A stretch of DNA of 64,000 nt from Strigamia acuminata (lineage: Eukaryota > Arthropoda > Chilopoda > Geophilomorpha > Linotaeniidae): positions 6,758,001 through 6,822,000 of the forward strand of contig OX442322.1 of the NCBI GenBank assembly GCA_949358305.1, read 5' to 3'. A program made the translations under genes and the position numbers. Under the pieces are notes generated by a model. It was not told where the DNA came from, ran no database searches, and saw only the letters and a list, made by a program, of their open reading frames with translations. Positions 41,881 to 53,436 of this stretch are shown here, piece by piece. Position 1 is the stretch's first letter; every line of letters begins with the position of its first letter.

Positions 41881-42065
41881 AGGGGGAATGAGATTGTACG
41901 TTAATTGAACTGGAGTCTTTAACATCGAGTACGTCTTGGTTAGGAGAGAACAACTTGTAACCCTAGATAAATGTACTTTCGGGGCGCGATTGGAATAATG
42001 CGCAGTGATGGGGTTATAGCGTATTCTTTTGTCCAGTTTGGACCATATGCTGCTCAGAGGGGGTA
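41881..42065 (+). other. Element N 3' noncoding region with polypurine tracts
   Basis: GAGGGGGA begins at the stop codon (41880-41887), and GAGGGGGTA (42057-42065) directly precedes the 3' LTR as the likely functional PPT. Confidence 0.7.
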
Positions 42066-42434
42066 TGTTGGTATTTGGAGCAGACATATGGTCACAGCCA
42101 GTTAATCTTGCGTGTTTCGGCTCATGTAGCGCGGTGATCGATTGTTGAGTCGTCTGCTCGAAAGAGCTTATTGTTTAGTCTGTTTTGGTGTGTTATCACT
42201 TGATAATACATGGTTTTATCTTTATTTATGTAAAGGACAAATCAATGATGGTTATCCATTGATTTGTTCTCTTTTGTTATGTATTTGACTTGAGGAGAAC
42301 AAATCTCAAGTCATGACACTTGTTTTTATGATTTGGTCGAATAAAATGGCTGCCGACGGTTTGTCAGCAATGTCAGCACATTTTAACTATGGCTGCATTT
42401 TTCCAACTCACTACACATATAGTAAATCCCAATA
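42066..42434 (+). repeat. Element N 3' LTR
   Basis: 369 bp, identical by eye to 36905-37273. CTTGT follows. Confidence 0.93.
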
Positions 42435-42439
42435 CTTGT

Positions 42440-43214
42440 CTCATTGGTGCATACCACTGGCTTCCTATTAAGATGGGTACTTCAGACTCCGGGTCCACTG
42501 TCTCAAGAGCTAATAACTGTTGCCTCAAGTTTGCATTTTCAGTTAAAAGCTCGGCGTGGGTTAATGGGGTTACAACAGTTCCATTCAGTTTGCCTGCTGT
42601 TACTGGAGTTACCTTTTCGTCCACTACCTTTTTGAAAAGTGACAGCAGTACATCCGTTGGATCCTTGATTTTTATAGTCTCATACAACTTAAGTCTTTGT
42701 TCCATCTCTGCCAGTTGAGTCGGAAATACAGTTACAATCATTTGCTGCATTGCCGGCTTCAAACCTTGGTACACATAATTAATTTTTTGACTTTCAGTGA
42801 GTTCTGGTAATACAAAAGCACATTCGGCCAAAACTTTTTTCATATAGGCATCTGCTGTTCCTTCTGTGTGTCTTATGAAGTGGAGAGTATTTAAAACATT
42901 TTCCTGGCCCCTTCGAAACTTCGTTTCAAGTTGTGGTTTCCACTCTGTCCAAGTCCATGTTGGATTCTTTTTTAATAACTCCACAAACCATGCCAGTGCA
43001 TCAGTTTTTAACGCTAATGGTAAATGCTTAACTCTCTCATTATCAGTGCCTATTGTGGTTTCATACGCTACTAGCCATTGGTCGATGTTCCCCTTTGTGG
43101 TGTCATAAGAAATAACATCCCGCTTTTGTATCATTACACTCTTAAAAAGGTCAGTTAGAACTGCTATTGGGTCCGTCATCTTGGATTTTATTCCTTTTGA
43201 TGTGGATCCTAGAG
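42440..43214 (-). pseudogene. gag: Gypsy-C copy 2, gag 5' part
   Basis: The minus-strand gag core begins at ATG 43179 (MTDPIAVLTDLFKS) and is about 87-90% like copy 1 by eye. It stops at the N insertion site. Upstream of the ATG the open extension continues to 43214, where Gypsy-D begins. The TAGAG just before that boundary may be the Gypsy-D duplication; its partner is not in the window. Confidence 0.8.
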
Positions 43215-44032
43215 TGTGTGGTGACCCTGCGAGAGGTCGTCCCTCCAGTGGACGCCACCCGCATGAGTCACTAGGAAAGGTCAGTTCCCTCGCGCTGGCT
43301 CCGCCTTCCCCCCCTGGGAAGCGCGTGCCCCGAGGGGGTGAGGCGAAGCGTGGCCGGCCCCCATTGGTCGAGCCAGGCCCCTCACCCTGGCCTATATCAG
43401 GTAGAGTTTCGCGCCCTACGAGCAGAACTTACACAAACGACACCAAGAACACAGCAAATACCTCACCGTCAGGCCAACTCCACCAAAAGTTAGGATTGAT
43501 AGAGGACCGCTAATTCCAGTGCAACTGTAACTCTCACGAATTTACACTGTGTTATTTCCCCGCGAAAGCAGGAAAATAACCCTTGTGGATTCACACTGAA
43601 TAACCGACCCAAGGTTATTCCATTGCGAAGTGTCTGAGTGCCCTGTAAGAAACTCCACGTTTCTGGACGGAGCCTTGCGACGCTAAAAACTAACCCCTAG
43701 ACAACAGGCACGGATAGAAGACTCGAAAGAGCATTCTACCGCGTCCGTGAACGACAAATCCGTGACGAATTTACGACAACTCGAGACGCCGCCTTTGTTC
43801 CGCCGACCACGCGGAACCGACGACGCCATCTTGGGAAATCCTTTGGTCGAATCTGACCAAGTCGACTCTAGTTTTATACTGAGTGTATTTTAAGGCTTAC
43901 GCCTATTGAATAAACCTATTTGTTCATTTACATATACTTAGTATTCATTTGGGTAATTTACATATTTAGTAAGATCACAGGTAAAGTAATACACGTTAGC
44001 TCATTAAACCTATCACCAGGTAGGACGCGACA
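43215..44032 (+). repeat. Gypsy-D 5' LTR
   Basis: About 818 bp, starting TGTGTGGTGACC and ending GGACGCGACA just before the PBS. CCTATATCAG near 43391 may be the TATA box and GAATAAACC near 43908 the poly(A) signal. A near-match to the CTCF-like motif (AGATGGCGT, minus) is at 43823-43831. No second LTR is available, so the start is approximate. Confidence 0.65.
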
Positions 44033-44034
44033 CG

Positions 44035-44049
44035 TGGGGCCCCGTCCGG
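44035..44049 (+). promoter_or_regulatory. Gypsy-D primer-binding site
   Basis: TGGGGCCCCGTCCGG two bases after the LTR end. Position and the TGG start fit a PBS. tRNA not identified. Confidence 0.6.
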
Positions 44050-44127
44050 AATTTTTTAAATAAATCTCAACTGAACTTGTGATCTCTCGTTTAATATAAT
44101 AACCCAAATCGAAGAATTACTCAAAAA

Positions 44128-46680
44128 ATGTCAGACCAAGACGAACAATCCGCGTCTGATAACAAGCGACCAACGCTCGAAAAGGGAAAACAACCTCCGA
44201 TTATAACCTAAGGTCGGGCGGCCCAGTTCCCGAACCATCCGCGAAGGCGAAAGCCCGAGCGAATCGAAGGAAAGCGAAGGCGCAGAAAGAGGAAGCAGCT
44301 GCTTCGCTCGAGGCCCTAACCGAGCCCGAGCGAGATCCGCTCTCCTCAGATATGCCCTCCGTCGAAGATACCGATACGGAAGTCCTGGAAAATCAAGAAG
44401 AAATTCGCGATACAACAACAGGACGAGTGCCGATATTAATAGCAGAGGAGGCCCGAAAAGCTCCAAAGCTAACGAAAACAGTTGGCACCAATCCATCGCC
44501 AACGTCGGATCGAACATCTACCCCCCTGAACGAAACGCCGGCGAGAAACACGAGCGGGACCCCGATGGCCTCCCGTGCCTCGGTGAGACCTGTCCCTGTT
44601 TCCCCCGAGGTAGCTCATTTAATTCATCTATCGCAACAAGCAGCCCGACTGAAAGCGGAAACCGATATTCCGCCGGGAACGTCAGTCTGGGACTCGATTG
44701 CTATACTCACAAAAGCAATTTGCACGGCCCAGGCCCCGACGCCAGTCGCAAGACCAGCGGCGGAGACGCCTGTATCGCAAGAAACGCCGAGTGACGTAGG
44801 AAGAATGGGAACGGGACAGATGGACCGACGAGTACCAAGCTAAGAAAAAAGCAATAATTGACGAACAAAAACGATGGGAAGCCGAAAACTGGGAAAAGGA
44901 AACAGAGAAATTCCAGAGAGAGTACGAGCAGGACGTTTCGGAGAGGAATAAAAAAGAGGACCCGAAAGTGGACAAAGAGCCCAGCAGCGGTTCCAACGTC
45001 GAAACAAAAAAGAGGAAGTCGCAGGAAGACGACCAACCGGACAGGAAATCCAGGAACCGTAACCCCTCGAAACGATCCGAAAGAAGCGCCGCGATTAACG
45101 CGTTACTCAACAAAAAGAACGCGAATAAGGACCGCGAACGCCCAGAAAGTGAAGAAAACCGCTGGCATTCTTTTTACGGGAACAGCAACGGAAAGGAGCC
45201 GCCGCTCTCCGGAGGCTCGAAGAAATCACGGGGTGGCAAAGAAGTCCCCCCGAGAGGACCGGGAGACCGTCCACAAGGCGATCCTTCCGACCACTCTGAT
45301 TCATCGGACGGCGACGACCACAGCCAGCCGTCCTTCAGACCCCACCAAGGGAGCCGAGGTGGCAACCAACGCCACTCGGACCGACCGAATGCCTCTGACC
45401 AATCTTCACGCAGCTCTCGCCCTTCCACGGGAGAAGGGAATTTCCAAGACTCTGCTGGCCGACGCTATACCATGGCTGAACTGGGACGTGCCTTACTGAA
45501 CTCTTTCCGAAGGGAAGGAATCGACTTAGGCCACCCAGGCGACAAACATAACCGTGCTGGTAAAAGAGTCAAACGCAAATATAGCGTACGTAATGAACCC
45601 GCTGCCGAAGCCACGGGCAACATCCGCTGGGAACACTACGTACAGACGCGATTCGACGGTTTGTGGAAAGCGGGAGACCGCTTCCTCGACGAAGTAATGA
45701 GAATCAAGAAAGCTACAAAGGCGACCGTCGCCGATATGCTTACGCACGGCCTAGTGGAACTAACCACTGGATCAGCCCGCGAGTGGTATCAAAGACTGAA
45801 AAATCCGACCTGGGACGACTTTCTCGTCCGCTTCGACCTTCGATACGGCGAGACACCAGACGAGATCAGCAACAAATTGTGCGGCCTACGTCAAGCCCCA
45901 GGCGAGACACTCGCCGATTATGACGCCCGAGCGAAATTACTCTTAGCCCGAGCACCGTACGAAATTAACCCTGCCGGGTTCACGATGATTTTCTACGGGG
46001 GCTTGTCAGCGCATTCACAACGAATATTGCTGGACATGCGCGCCCCCCGGACTGGCGACTACCGAGACGTCAGCAATTATCTCCTGACCAATACGTTGGA
46101 AATAGAGCAGCGGTACTACGCCTCACTGCCACCCGAGGAGGCGGAAGCCTACGAAAAACGACTGATAACCAGCGCCGAACGCCACAAAGCTTCTGAGAAA
46201 CTGATGAGACCGAGCGAATACCTCAGCGGCATAATGAGCCTCACTGAGGCGTCCTCGGGACGGACGTTAACACCAAAAACCGGTATAACGCTCCCAAGCA
46301 ACCCGATCGCTGCCCCAAAGAAAGCCCCGACGACCACGGCGATGCAGGTGACCTCGACTGAATTAGCCACCCCGGTGAAAACAGAAGAGACGTCACCCCC
46401 CGTGACAGTCGCCGAAGCGGCAGAAGAATCCAGCGATGAGGAAGCCATGCACGAGCACCTCGAGAACCTATCGACGGGGTGCAACGACCAAGGCCCATAC
46501 CTACATCACGCGCACCGAGCGCTAGCCATCACCCAATTCAGAGCTCACGCCCGCGCAACAAAAGAAAAAGGAGCGCTGGGCACAAAAAGACGATTCCCGA
46601 CAGTATTCGTCCTCAAGAAACCGGGTTTCACACCCACGGGCAACAGAAGTAACGTCAAATGTTACAGCTGCGGAGAATAT
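44128..46680 (+). pseudogene. gag: Gypsy-D gag, two frameshifts, 3' end replaced by an inserted LTR
   Basis: Starts at ATG 44128 (MSDQDEQS). The frame shifts near 44195 (before YNLRSGGPVPEP) and again near 44798 (before EEWERDRW). It is then open to 46680. The N-terminal half is charged and coiled-coil-like (KKKAIIDEQKRWEAENWEKE). A Ser/Gly/Arg-rich hinge follows, then a Gypsy capsid region (about 45600-46140: VELTTGSAREWYQRLKNPTW, then FYGGLSAHSQR). A zinc knuckle begins at the end (NVKCYSCGEY). After 46680 the reading enters the inserted LTR, whose first bases happen to encode CHVYEPC, so the apparent second half of the knuckle is not original. Confidence 0.8.
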
Positions 46681-47256
46681 TGTCACGTGTACGAACCGTG
46701 CCAACAAATGCGCGATTCGTAGCACGTAATTCGAATTATTATTAGTCAGATGTTGCTAAATTTCGGCCACAGATGGCGCTGACGGCTGGAATCCGTCATC
46801 GCCATGTGATGGACCGGTCAATTCAATTATGGGGTTTATGGCAGATTTGCTATAAATAAGGAGCCCGCACTAAGACAGGTCTCTAATCACTTTGCTTTTC
46901 AGAATCTAGAGAGTCTAATGTCGCCTCAATAAAGAGAGCGGCTGCCGACTATAAACGGCAACAATTAAACACAAATTAAGTTATCACACAGTTGTTTTAT
47001 AACCCAATTAATAAAGGTTGTATAATTTAATAAGAATGTAAAAATAATAGTTTATCCAAATAACATTCCAAACTGTTTTGAGAATAAATGTACCTGAAGT
47101 TAAAAAGGGATCGAACAAACTTCGTTTGTCCGGTCGAATAAAGCTGAATTGAATTTAAACATAAAAACAAATCTCATTCTTTCCTTTCACACTCACTAAA
47201 CCCCAAATAAAATAACGTTGCGTAGAAACCTGATCAGGCCCGGAATCCACGTAACA
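46681..47256 (+). repeat. Gypsy-C copy 3 5' LTR
   Basis: 576 bp, TGTCACGTG...CACGTAACA (near-perfect terminal inverted repeat). CCACAGATGGCGCTG at 46767-46781 is CTCF-like. TATAAATA lies near 46851 and AATAAAG near 46928. Confidence 0.92.
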
Positions 47257-47258
47257 AA

Positions 47259-47272
47259 TGGTGGAGATGCGG
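47259..47272 (+). promoter_or_regulatory. Gypsy-C copy 3 primer-binding site
   Basis: TGGTGGAGATGCGG two bases after the LTR; identical in copy 4 and nearly so in copy 1. Confidence 0.75.
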
Positions 47273-48163
47273 TTCTTTTCCCGGGACCGAAATTAGAATA
47301 AAAACCCCGAAATTAGAGTTAAAAATCATTAAAATTGTAAAATTTAGAGTACAATGAGTGAAATTAGAATTAAAATCATATAAAATTGGCAAATTTAGCT
47401 TAAAATAGCTTTGAAAATCATATAAAATTTTGAGAAATCCCAAACTAATTTAAATATGAGTGAGTCATTTGTGAAATTGATAGGAAAGTGAGAATGAGTC
47501 ATTGCTAATAAATAAATAGGTCAATTAGAGTGGAAATTGGCAAAGTTTAAAAAAAATAAAATAAAATAGAATAGAAGTTTGAGTGTTTAAATTGGATAAA
47601 TTTGCATTTGAGTGTTATATACTGTGATATTTGATTTTGAATTGAATTAATATAATGTTATTGATTTAATTTTGATAAAATTTAAAGAGATTATATAGTA
47701 ATGAAGAATTTAATTGTGATGTTGAGATAACATTGAATAATAATAGAGAATATATTGTTTATATTTATTAATGAATTTGTTTTCTTTTTAGAGCATTTTT
47801 GTAAAGTGTTATTAATAAGAAATTTTTCCTTGAATAGTTTTGATGAAATTTTGTAATTATGACCGTGAAAATGAATTGTTTTTTGAAATTTTTGTAGAAA
47901 TGACCGTGAAAATGTTTTTTTTTTCCCTTGAATTCTTTTGTTGAAATTTTTGAGATTTGATTGTGAAAATTGGATTGTTTGATCATTGAATTGTTCTAGT
48001 GTTTTGGAAAATTTTTGTGAAATTTGAAGTGTTTAATCACTGAGTTATTTTTTCAGAAAGTGAAAAGTGTTCTGTGTGCTAAAGAGTTATAGTGTTATTT
48101 ATAACTGGAAAAGTGAATTAAAAGTACTTCAAGTCAAAGGATTGTGTCTTCGAACTTAATTAA
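47273..48163 (+). other. Gypsy-C copy 3 leader (noncoding)
   Basis: Very AT-rich. GACCGTGAAAATG recurs at about 47860 and 47900, with a decayed third copy. I see no gene. Confidence 0.65.
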
Positions 48164-49662
48164 TTAACAATTGCGGAATCCAAGCGTTATAACTTTTCAC
48201 AAGTAGTAACAGACTATTTGTTTTCATCAAAAGATCCGGGAGAATTTGAATCACTGGATGATAAGGTGACTGACCGGAAAAAGAGATCAAAATCCAAAGG
48301 AGAAAAAAAAATTCAAAAAAGGGAAGATTTCGAAACCCCGGAACAGCGCCATAAAAGAATAATCGATCTGAGTGTGTACAATTTGTTGTTGCCTGACGAA
48401 GCTACGGAATTAGGTATTCTCCTGGATAAAGTGCAAGCAAATTTGGACGACGCATTTGAGGACGCAGCTGACGATATTGAGGACCAAAAGGAATTAATTC
48501 AACCTGTAGAGACAATTAAAAGTGAACAATCACCAATTAAAATGGCAAGTACTTCACAGAACTAGTAGCGATACAAACAGTATTACAAAATTTAGTGGTC
48601 AATAGAAGAAATCCAGTTGACTTTGATCCAGCCACAGGGAATATTGACACATGGTTAATCGGTTACGAAGATACAATAGCCGATGACACTGAGAGAATTA
48701 AACACCTGTCAATTGTGCTGAAATCTTCCGCATCATCGTGGTATTTAGATCAACTTCCGTTGCATCCGAATAGAACATGGACACAATGGAAAGATGCGTT
48801 GAAAGCGAAATTCAGACGACAAATAACAACAATTTTGTCAAAATTACAGGCAATGCAGCACAAAGATGGGACAGCTTTGGAACATATGCAGAAAATATTG
48901 AAAGAATGTTCTTTTGCGAGACCAGCATTCACTGAAGAACAAAAGATATTTCATGTGTTTCAGGGACTTAAAAAGGTGACTAGAGATAAAATAGTAGTCA
49001 ATTTTCCAAAGACATTGGATCAACTAACATCTCAACTTGGATTATTGGAAGCTCATGCATTTAGTGAGGACCCTGCAGAAGTTTTGATAACCCTACTGCA
49101 AAAAGCTGTTGATACAACAGGCGAGGTGAAACCAAGCTTGTTAGTTGAACCGAGCGACGTCAATAAAACCAAAGAGGAGTTGTTAGCAGAGGTCAAAGTG
49201 CTAAGACAACAGCAGCAGTTTGGGGAAGTTCAATATGCAGAGGTTACTCCTGTCTTCTACCAAAATCAATGGTACACACCACATCCAAACCAGGCCCAGT
49301 TCTACAATAGAGGCAACTTTAGAGGACGACCTGGACAACAACATGGATGGTGGAACAATAATAGCAATTGGAACCAATGTAGAGGATGGAACAATAATAG
49401 AGGTCAAAACAAAGGCAATTGGACCAATCAGTGGAATAATTCAGGTCAAGGATTCCAACAACAACAACAACCACAACAGCAATGGAATCCACCACAACAA
49501 CAACAAGGTCAAAGACAACAGGGGAATCCAAACAACCAAGGTCACCAAGGAACCCAAATTATAAAGGTAAAAATTTCATTGAAAATTACCAAGGCCGAGG
49601 AGCCCCACGTGGTGGACTACTTAATCCATCGGGAAACTAGAATGGCCACAAAGACGAAATAA
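48164..49662 (+). pseudogene. gag: Gypsy-C copy 3 gag, one frameshift
   Basis: Open without any ATG from 48164 to the first in-frame ATG at 48542 (KMASTSQ), mirroring the ATG-less extension of copy 1. A one-base shift near 48555 leads to a stop (48563). The correct continuation in the next frame reads ELVAIQTVLQNLVVNRRNP, then the capsid region (WYLDQLPLHPNRTWTQWKDA). The C-terminal 100 residues are Asn/Gln/Trp-rich (QGFQQQQQPQQQWNPP) with no zinc knuckle. Ends at TAA 49660. Confidence 0.75.
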
Positions 49663-49711
49663 CAAAAAGAAAAGAAGAAAAAGAAAGTTAGAAATCATCG
49701 AGTTACACGCC

Positions 49712-52700
49712 ATGGATGAACTTTTGCAGATTCCAGTAGTATTAAATGGTATGGAAATCACTGGTGTCTTGGATTCTGGAGGTTTTCGCAACATCATAAG
49801 TGAAGATTTGGTGAGAACTCTGCAGCTCAAATATCAGCCCTGCCCAGGTGTTCGATTGAGAGTTGTGGATGGCTCATTGAAAATCCCAGAAGGAAAAACC
49901 AGGATAACCATTGATGTTGGACAACAACAACACACCATCGACGTATTGATCGTTAATGGATTTGGACGCCATTTACTGCTAGGAGATAATTTCTTAAGAT
50001 CTGCAAGGTGTAAACTCGATTACGACCAACAGAAGATCTTTGTAGGCCCAAAAGATGAACAACAAGAAGTTTTCCCAATGTCAAAGAATCATACTGATTT
50101 AAATTACATAGCCCGAGTTTTAAAACCAATAACAATTCCAGCATTACATGAATGTGTAGTTCCAATAAAAATTGCAAAGAAAGTAGATGATGAATTATTC
50201 ATAGAACCACTTAGTGGAGTAATTGATCGTTTTGGAGTAATTTGTTGCAAAACATTGACTAAATTCAGAAAAGGTGAAGGAGTTCTGCGAGTTGCAAATT
50301 CGACTAAAAAGACAATCTATTTAGGAAAAAACTCAGCAATTGCAAAGGTTTTTTATGTAATTGAGTCTGGCGTGCTTGATGAAAACAGAGTTAATCAATT
50401 TGACTTTAGCACGGCCATGGCGAATGACAACATGACGCCATCACAACGGGGGCTAATGTTGCAGTTGCTGGAGAAAAATTCAGATAGATTTGCGAAAACT
50501 GACAATGATTTAGGCAGAGCTCACACGATTAAGCATCAAATCGATACTGGAGATTCTCCTCCAATCCATTTACAACCGTATAGACGATCAATTAAGGAAA
50601 AAGAAATCGAGGATGCTGAAACAAAGAAGTTACTTGACCAGGGAGTCATTAGAGAATCCGAGAGCCCGTGGAGTGCACCAGTACTACTCATCAAGAAAAG
50701 AGACGGCAAATGGAGATTTTGTGTTGATTGGAGACGGTTAAACGCAGTAACAAAGAAAATGGTTTATCCTTTACCACGTATTGACGACACCCTAGATCAA
50801 TTAGCGGGTGCAAAGTATTTTTCAATGATGGATCTCATTCAGGGATATCACCAAGTCAAAATAGACGAACAAGATCGTGAAAAGACAGCGTTCACCACGT
50901 CTAGCGGACATTATGAGTTTAATGTCCTCGGAATGGGATTATGTAACAGTCCAGCCGCCTTTCAAAAATTGATGAACAAAGTGCTTGGTAACCTCCTGGG
51001 AAAAGTATGTATTGCATATCTTGACGATGTGATAGTGTTTTCAAAGACTTTCGATCAGCATCTTGTCAATTTGGAGGCAGTTTTCCAGAAGCTTAGAACA
51101 GCGAATCTCAAAGTTAAGCTGAGCAAATGTACGTTTGCGACACACACCATTCGATATCTTGGACATGTGGTTGATGCTGAAGGTATTTCACCGGATCCCA
51201 GGAATTTGGATTCAGTCGCGAAGTTTCCGATTCCTGTGAACGTTAAACAACTACGTGGTTTTCTTGGACTATGCTCGTATTACCGGAAGTTCATCGCTGG
51301 TTTTGCGGACATTTCCAAACCTCTGGTGAATTTAACCAAAAAGGATGAAAAGTTTGATTGGGGACCACCCCACGATAAAGCATTCCACACGCTCCGAAAT
51401 GCATTAATAACAGTGCTAGTGTTAGCGCATCCAAACTTTACTCAGCCCTTCATAATTTCAACTGATGCAAGCGCATATGGTTTAGGAGCGATTCTTAAAC
51501 AAAAGGTCAACAACCAAGAGCGTGTTATCGCTTATGCAAGTCGTTTAATGAGCACAGCTGAACAGAATTACACTGCAACTGATAGAGAAATATTAGCCAT
51601 CATTTTTGCAATAGAGAAATTTAGACCGTACTTGTATGGACAGAAATTCCAAATTATCACCGACCATTCTGCCCTCCAATGGCTGAGAGGAGTCCGAAAT
51701 CCAAATGGACGTCTAGCCAGGTGGGCGCTGCAACTAGCTGAGTATGATTTTGAAATATTTCATAAAAGCGGCAAGAAACATACAGATGCCGATGCTTTAA
51801 GTAGGATCCAGGAAGAATTAAGTGAGGAAGAAATAGAAAAATTACCTTCGCTTTTCTTAGAAAACTTGGACCTCCCTGTTGAACAGAGGAAGGATCCCAA
51901 ACTACTGGACCTCATAACAGCGCTACAAAACCAAGAGCAACTTCCAAGAAAAAGAAGACGACCACTAAAGCAGTTCGTTCTTCAAAGCAAAACGTTGTTC
52001 AGGAAGAAAAAACTTAACAGTTCCCTGAACATGGAAGATTTATTACTAGTAGTTCCAAAACAACTTCAAAAAGATGTATTGTACGAAATGCACGATGGAT
52101 TACTAGGAGCTCATTTGGGATTGGCAAAAACGTGGAAACGAATAAGAACACGATTCTTCTGGACAAGAATCTACAAAGATGTTAGAAATTACGTCTTGTC
52201 CTGCCAACACTGCGCAAAAGCAAAAACAATGACAACGCCAGCTAAAGGATTAATGCAGCCATGGTCAACAGTCTCAAAACCTTTTGAGCGAATTGGAATA
52301 GATACACTTGGACCTTTTCCATTGTCACGACTTGGAAATAAACATGTTTTTGTTGTAACTGATTATCTTTCTAGGAATGCAATAGCTAGACCAGCAGCAG
52401 CAGCTACAGCATTAGAAGCAGCGAAAACATTGCTTTACGAAGTTATTCTGAAAGAAGGCAGTCTAAGAGAAATCCTAAGCGACCGTGGAACCGAATACAG
52501 GAATAAAATGGTTGAAGAAGTCTCAAATATGTTTAAAAGTTTGCATAAAACTACGTCAGGATACCATCCAAGAACAAATGGATTGACTGAGAGATTTAAT
52601 GCGACATTCGCAAAAATGTTGCAAAGTTACGTCAACGACGAACACACTGACTGGGACGAATTTCTTCCATTTCTTCTGTTTTCTTACAACACGGCCGTTC

Positions 52701-53436
52701 ATGAAACAACAGGATATACACCACACTATTTACTTCGTGGATATGATGTGGATTTGACAGTAGATGTTAATTTGGACTTGCCACAGAAAGAATATACATT
52801 GAGAACAGCAAAATTCATTCGAGCAGCCAGGAAAATTGCAAATGAGAGACTTGAAAAACAATCTGCAAAAAGTAAGAAAAGATTTGATGAAGATAGAGTC
52901 AACAAAGAGTTTGAACCAGGTGAATTGGTTTATCTGAAAACCATCAACAGAAAAGTTGGCTTATCTGAGAAATTATTACCGCGATTTTCCGGCCCGTATG
53001 AAATTGTGCGAAGAACTGCACCTAATGACTATGAAATAATTAATTCAACAAGAAAGAAAAGTGATATAGTGAATGTAGAAAGGTTAAAACCATATAAGGA
53101 ACGAATTGAAGAAGAAATAGATGAAGTTCTGAAAGATATGCCAGAAAAGAAAGTGAAATTTGCTGAAAAAGTGAAAAAAATCAGTAAAAAAAGTGAAATT
53201 GTAGTTGAAAACACAGAAAAACTAGTGAAAACAACGAAAATTAAGCCAAAAGAGCGTATATAGATGATACAGAACAAATCTCTCTAAAATCACTGTTTGA
53301 ACCACAGCCTACGGTGAAAACGAATGAAAACCAGCTTCAAAACCCGCCACTAGATAGCGTGAGTCCACAAACCAACGATTTCCGGTCGCGCAGACTCAGA
53401 CCGCGTAAGCGAAAAGACTATCGCCATTTCTACTGA
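49712..53436 (+). pseudogene. pol: Gypsy-C copy 3 pol, enzymatic domains intact, frameshift near the C-terminus
   Basis: From ATG 49712 a 1183-codon frame covers every enzymatic domain. Protease has GVLDSGGFRN (about residue 20). RT has FCVDWRRLNA and YLDDVIVFSK (about 440). RNase H has STDASAYGLGA and ITDHSALQWL. Integrase has HHCC (HDGLLGAHLG...CQHCAKAK), catalytic acids in GIDTLGPF, LSDRGTEY and LTERFNAT, and a GPYEIVRR GPY/F motif. The frame stops at 53261, but shifting near 53250 opens a further basic tail (RSRRLRPRKRKDYRHFY) to TGA 53434-53436. That is probably the true end, lost by a single indel. This copy may still encode active RT and integrase. Confidence 0.88.

Larger units (their letters stand above)
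36905..42434 (+). mobile_element. Element N, non-autonomous Copia-type retrotransposon with a catalytically dead integrase-like ORF
   Basis: 5530 bp: two 369 bp LTRs (TGTTGGTATTTGG...CCCAATA) that I read as identical, flanked by CTTGT (36900-36904 and 42435-42439). It has an initiator-Met PBS, a 1.7 kb leader, one long ORF and a terminal PPT. It has no recognisable RT, RNase H, protease motif or CCHC gag. Leader blocks, PBS, PPT and an LTR hairpin are shared with Copia-A. Identical LTRs show it moved recently, so its replication must have been supplied in trans, most plausibly by a Copia-A-like element. Confidence 0.9.
28130..43214 (-). mobile_element. Gypsy-C copy 2, broken into four pieces by T, G/M, N and D
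   Basis: Pieces in minus-strand order: gag 43214-42440, gag 36904-36518, pol 30235-28130. The junctions are clean: removing N (flanked by CTTGT) and G (flanked by ACTC) restores colinearity with copy 1. It is closely related to copy 1. Its upstream end is lost at Gypsy-D (43215), and its RNase H end stops at element T (28129). Neither LTR is in the window. It is the oldest host layer of the left and middle regions. Confidence 0.85.
43215..46680 (+). mobile_element. Gypsy-D, 5' fragment (LTR, PBS, decayed gag)
   Basis: 5' LTR 43215-44032, then a PBS and a gag broken by two frameshifts, stopping at the LTR of Gypsy-C copy 3 (46681). Pol and 3' LTR are absent from the window. It is GC-richer than its neighbours. 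It inserted into copy 2 of Gypsy-C, then was cut by copy 3 and lost its 3' half in a later rearrangement. Confidence 0.8.

Noticed and set aside
46660-46725. Apparent complete zinc knuckle CYSCGEYCHVYEPC at the end of Gypsy-D gag
   Set aside because: The LTR of Gypsy-C copy 3 starts at 46681. The residues after GEY are encoded by the LTR terminus, so the motif is a chance fusion.
47840-47990. GACCGTGAAAATG repeats as a CRISPR-like array
   Set aside because: Two or three degenerate copies in an AT-rich retrotransposon leader of a eukaryote, with no uniform spacers.
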